A stretch of 5,043 nt of DNA from CAHJXF01 sp964657795 (GTDB lineage Bacteria > Pseudomonadota > Gammaproteobacteria > Burkholderiales > Burkholderiaceae_D). The position numbers and the translations under genes were made by a program. The DNA lies in contig CAZZWS010000264.1 of NCBI GenBank assembly GCA_964657795.1, positions 1 through 5,043 on the forward strand, in the 5' to 3' direction. The notes beneath the pieces are model-generated. The model ran no database searches, was not told the origin of the DNA, and saw nothing but the letters and a program-made list of their open reading frames with translations. This document shows, in pieces, positions 4,097 through 5,043 of this stretch (positions are counted from its first letter, which is position 1; every line of letters begins with the position of its first letter).

Positions 4097-5043
4097 ATGA
4101 ACCGGCTGGCCCTTCGCAACCTGTTCCGCCACCGCGTGCGTTCGCTGGTCACGCTGGCTGCGATCGCGTTCTCGACCATTGTACTGATCGTCGCCGCCGG
4201 CTTCATCCAGCAGATCTTCCTCGACCTGCGGGTCGCGACCATCGAGACCGGCCTCGGCCACATCCAGGTCACGAAGCCCGGCTACTTCGATCGCGGCCTC
4301 GCCGATCCGTACGCCTATCTGTTGCCGAGCAAGCCGCCCGCGGTCGCGACCATCGAATCGATGCCGCATGTCGCGGCGGTCGGCGAACGACTCAACTTCA
4401 ACGGCCTGATCAGTCACGACGAAGGCACGCTGTCGTTCGTCGGCATCGGCGTCGAGCCCGGCAAGGAAGCGGTCGTCAGCCGCAACCTCACGTTCCTGTC
4501 CGGCTCCAACCTCGTCGACGGCGGCGCCGATGAAGTCATCGTCGGCCAGGGTCTCGCGGCCAACCTCGGCGTCAAGGTCGGCGACCGCGTGGTCATGCTG
4601 CTCAACACCGCGAGCGGCAGCGTCAGCGCGGTCGAAGCGACGGTGCGCGGCATCTTCTCGACGCAGGTCCGCGCGTTCGACGAAGTCGCCATCCGCACCT
4701 CGCTCGCGACCGCCCGCAAGCTGATGAAGACGAAGGGCGCGCATGCATGGGTCGTGTCGCTGGACGACGAACGTCAGGTCGACGCGACCGCGGACCGCAT
4801 TCGCGCGCTCGTCGAGCCGCTGCACTTCAGCGTCGTCCGCTGGGTCGATCTCGCCGACGCGTACACCAAGACGGTCACGTACATGTCTGGCCAGCTCGGC
4901 GTCATGCGCGTGATGGTCGCGGTCATCATCGTGCTCGGCGTGTCCAACATGCTGGTGATGAACGTGCTCGAACGGACCGGCGAGATCGGTACGCTGATGG
5001 CGCTCGGCATCCGCCGCCGCAAGGTGGTCGGCCTGTTCATCCT
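4097..5043 (+). CDS. ABC transporter permease, FtsX/MacB/LolC-E type, N-terminal part (3' truncated by window)
   Basis: An open frame starting ATG AAC CGG at 4097 runs without a stop to the right edge: 315 full codons. The N-terminus MNRLALRNLFRHRVRSLVTL is typical of MacB/LolC-like permeases: a short basic cytoplasmic stretch, then TM1 at about 17-38. Residues about 40-265 form a large periplasmic domain of the MacB_PCD kind (GLGHIQVTKPGYF, DEVIVGQGLAANLGVKVGDRV at about 145-165). TM2 is near 268-290. Then comes ERTGEIGTLMALGIRRRKVVGLF at 292-314, the FtsX-domain segment that contacts the ATPase. Two further membrane helices are expected beyond the window, for a total near 380-420 residues. 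Such permeases work with a separate ATP-binding subunit and move lipoproteins, lipids or other envelope substrates mechanically rather than by pore import; the ATPase gene is probably downstream. The Shine-Dalgarno is weak (GGA at 4092-4094, very close). It diverges from the nitroreductase with 98 bp between start codons. No obvious promoter was seen. Confidence 0.92.
   Translation, partial: MNRLALRNLFRHRVRSLVTLAAIAFSTIVLIVAAGFIQQIFLDLRVATIETGLGHIQVTKPGYFDRGLADPYAYLLPSKPPAVATIESMPHVAAVGERLNFNGLISHDEGTLSFVGIGVEPGKEAVVSRNLTFLSGSNLVDGGADEVIVGQGLAANLGVKVGDRVVMLLNTASGSVSAVEATVRGIFSTQVRAFDEVAIRTSLATARKLMKTKGAHAWVVSLDDERQVDATADRIRALVEPLHFSVVRWVDLADAYTKTVTYMSGQLGVMRVMVAVIIVLGVSNMLVMNVLERTGEIGTLMALGIRRRKVVGLFI

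Noticed and set aside
2445..4100. A very long plus-strand open frame (551 codons) that ends in an ATGA overlap with the permease start
   Set aside because: It is antisense to the nitroreductase and out of frame with the methyltransferase, is extremely Arg/Ala-rich without any motif, and is the usual result of high-GC third positions on the opposite strand. The ATGA overlap is coincidental.
4086..4101. A second TGGCACG-type sigma-54 element at the permease start
   Set aside because: TGGCACG is present at 4086-4092, but ten bases after GG there is GA, not the required GC, and the site overlaps the start codon.
4070..4825. Minus-strand open frame of 251 codons over the permease
   Set aside because: The opposite plus-strand frame encodes a clear FtsX/MacB-type permease with membrane helices and the GEIGTLMALG segment; the minus frame is an Asp/Arg/Ala-rich shadow.

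Overview
The window looks like a chromosomal segment of a GC-rich betaproteobacterium, most likely from the Burkholderiales or a close relative. The basis is an RpoD C-terminus very close to the proteobacterial housekeeping sigma factor, followed by a terminator and a CAT-anticodon tRNA (an order I recall from Burkholderia-type genomes), plus a PEP-CTERM protein, a class common in environmental, exopolysaccharide-producing betaproteobacteria. This placement is from recognition, not from a search.

Layout. 1-668: 3' part of rpoD (sigma regions 2.1 to 4.2), closed by a rho-independent terminator at 693-717. 781-854: a tRNA with anticodon CAT, whose acceptor stem and T arm resemble tRNA-Ile2 (lysidine type) more than elongator tRNA-Met. 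857-1024: an intergenic control region with an excellent sigma-54 (RpoN) -24/-12 element, an IHF-like site about 50 bp upstream of the expected transcription start, and a small palindrome. 1025-1834: a secreted PEP-CTERM protein with a signal peptide and a C-terminal VPEPS/membrane helix/RRRK sorting signal, followed by two strong hairpins, the second a canonical terminator. 1981-2853: a class I SAM-dependent methyltransferase. 2889-3998, minus strand: an Acg-type, two-domain nitroreductase-like flavoprotein, convergent with the methyltransferase. 4097 to the right edge: the N-terminal 315 residues of an FtsX/MacB/LolC-type ABC transporter permease, divergent from the nitroreductase and cut by the window end.

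How it fits together. The left part is core housekeeping (rpoD, tRNA). The PEP-CTERM gene is a single transcription unit: its own RpoN promoter, ribosome binding site and terminator. The sigma-54 promoter matters because PEP-CTERM/exosortase systems are known to carry the PrsK/PrsR two-component pair, whose response regulator is of the sigma-54-activator type; the gene is therefore probably a remote member of an exopolysaccharide/floc-matrix regulon whose other genes lie elsewhere. The methyltransferase, nitroreductase and ABC permease form a different neighbourhood. Nothing visible proves that they act together, and their substrates cannot be read from the sequence.

No CRISPR array, insertion sequence, integrase or phage gene is visible. 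All stretches longer than about 100 bases without a gene lie around the tRNA and its downstream control region. The most informative observation is the match between a PEP-CTERM gene and a near-consensus RpoN promoter.
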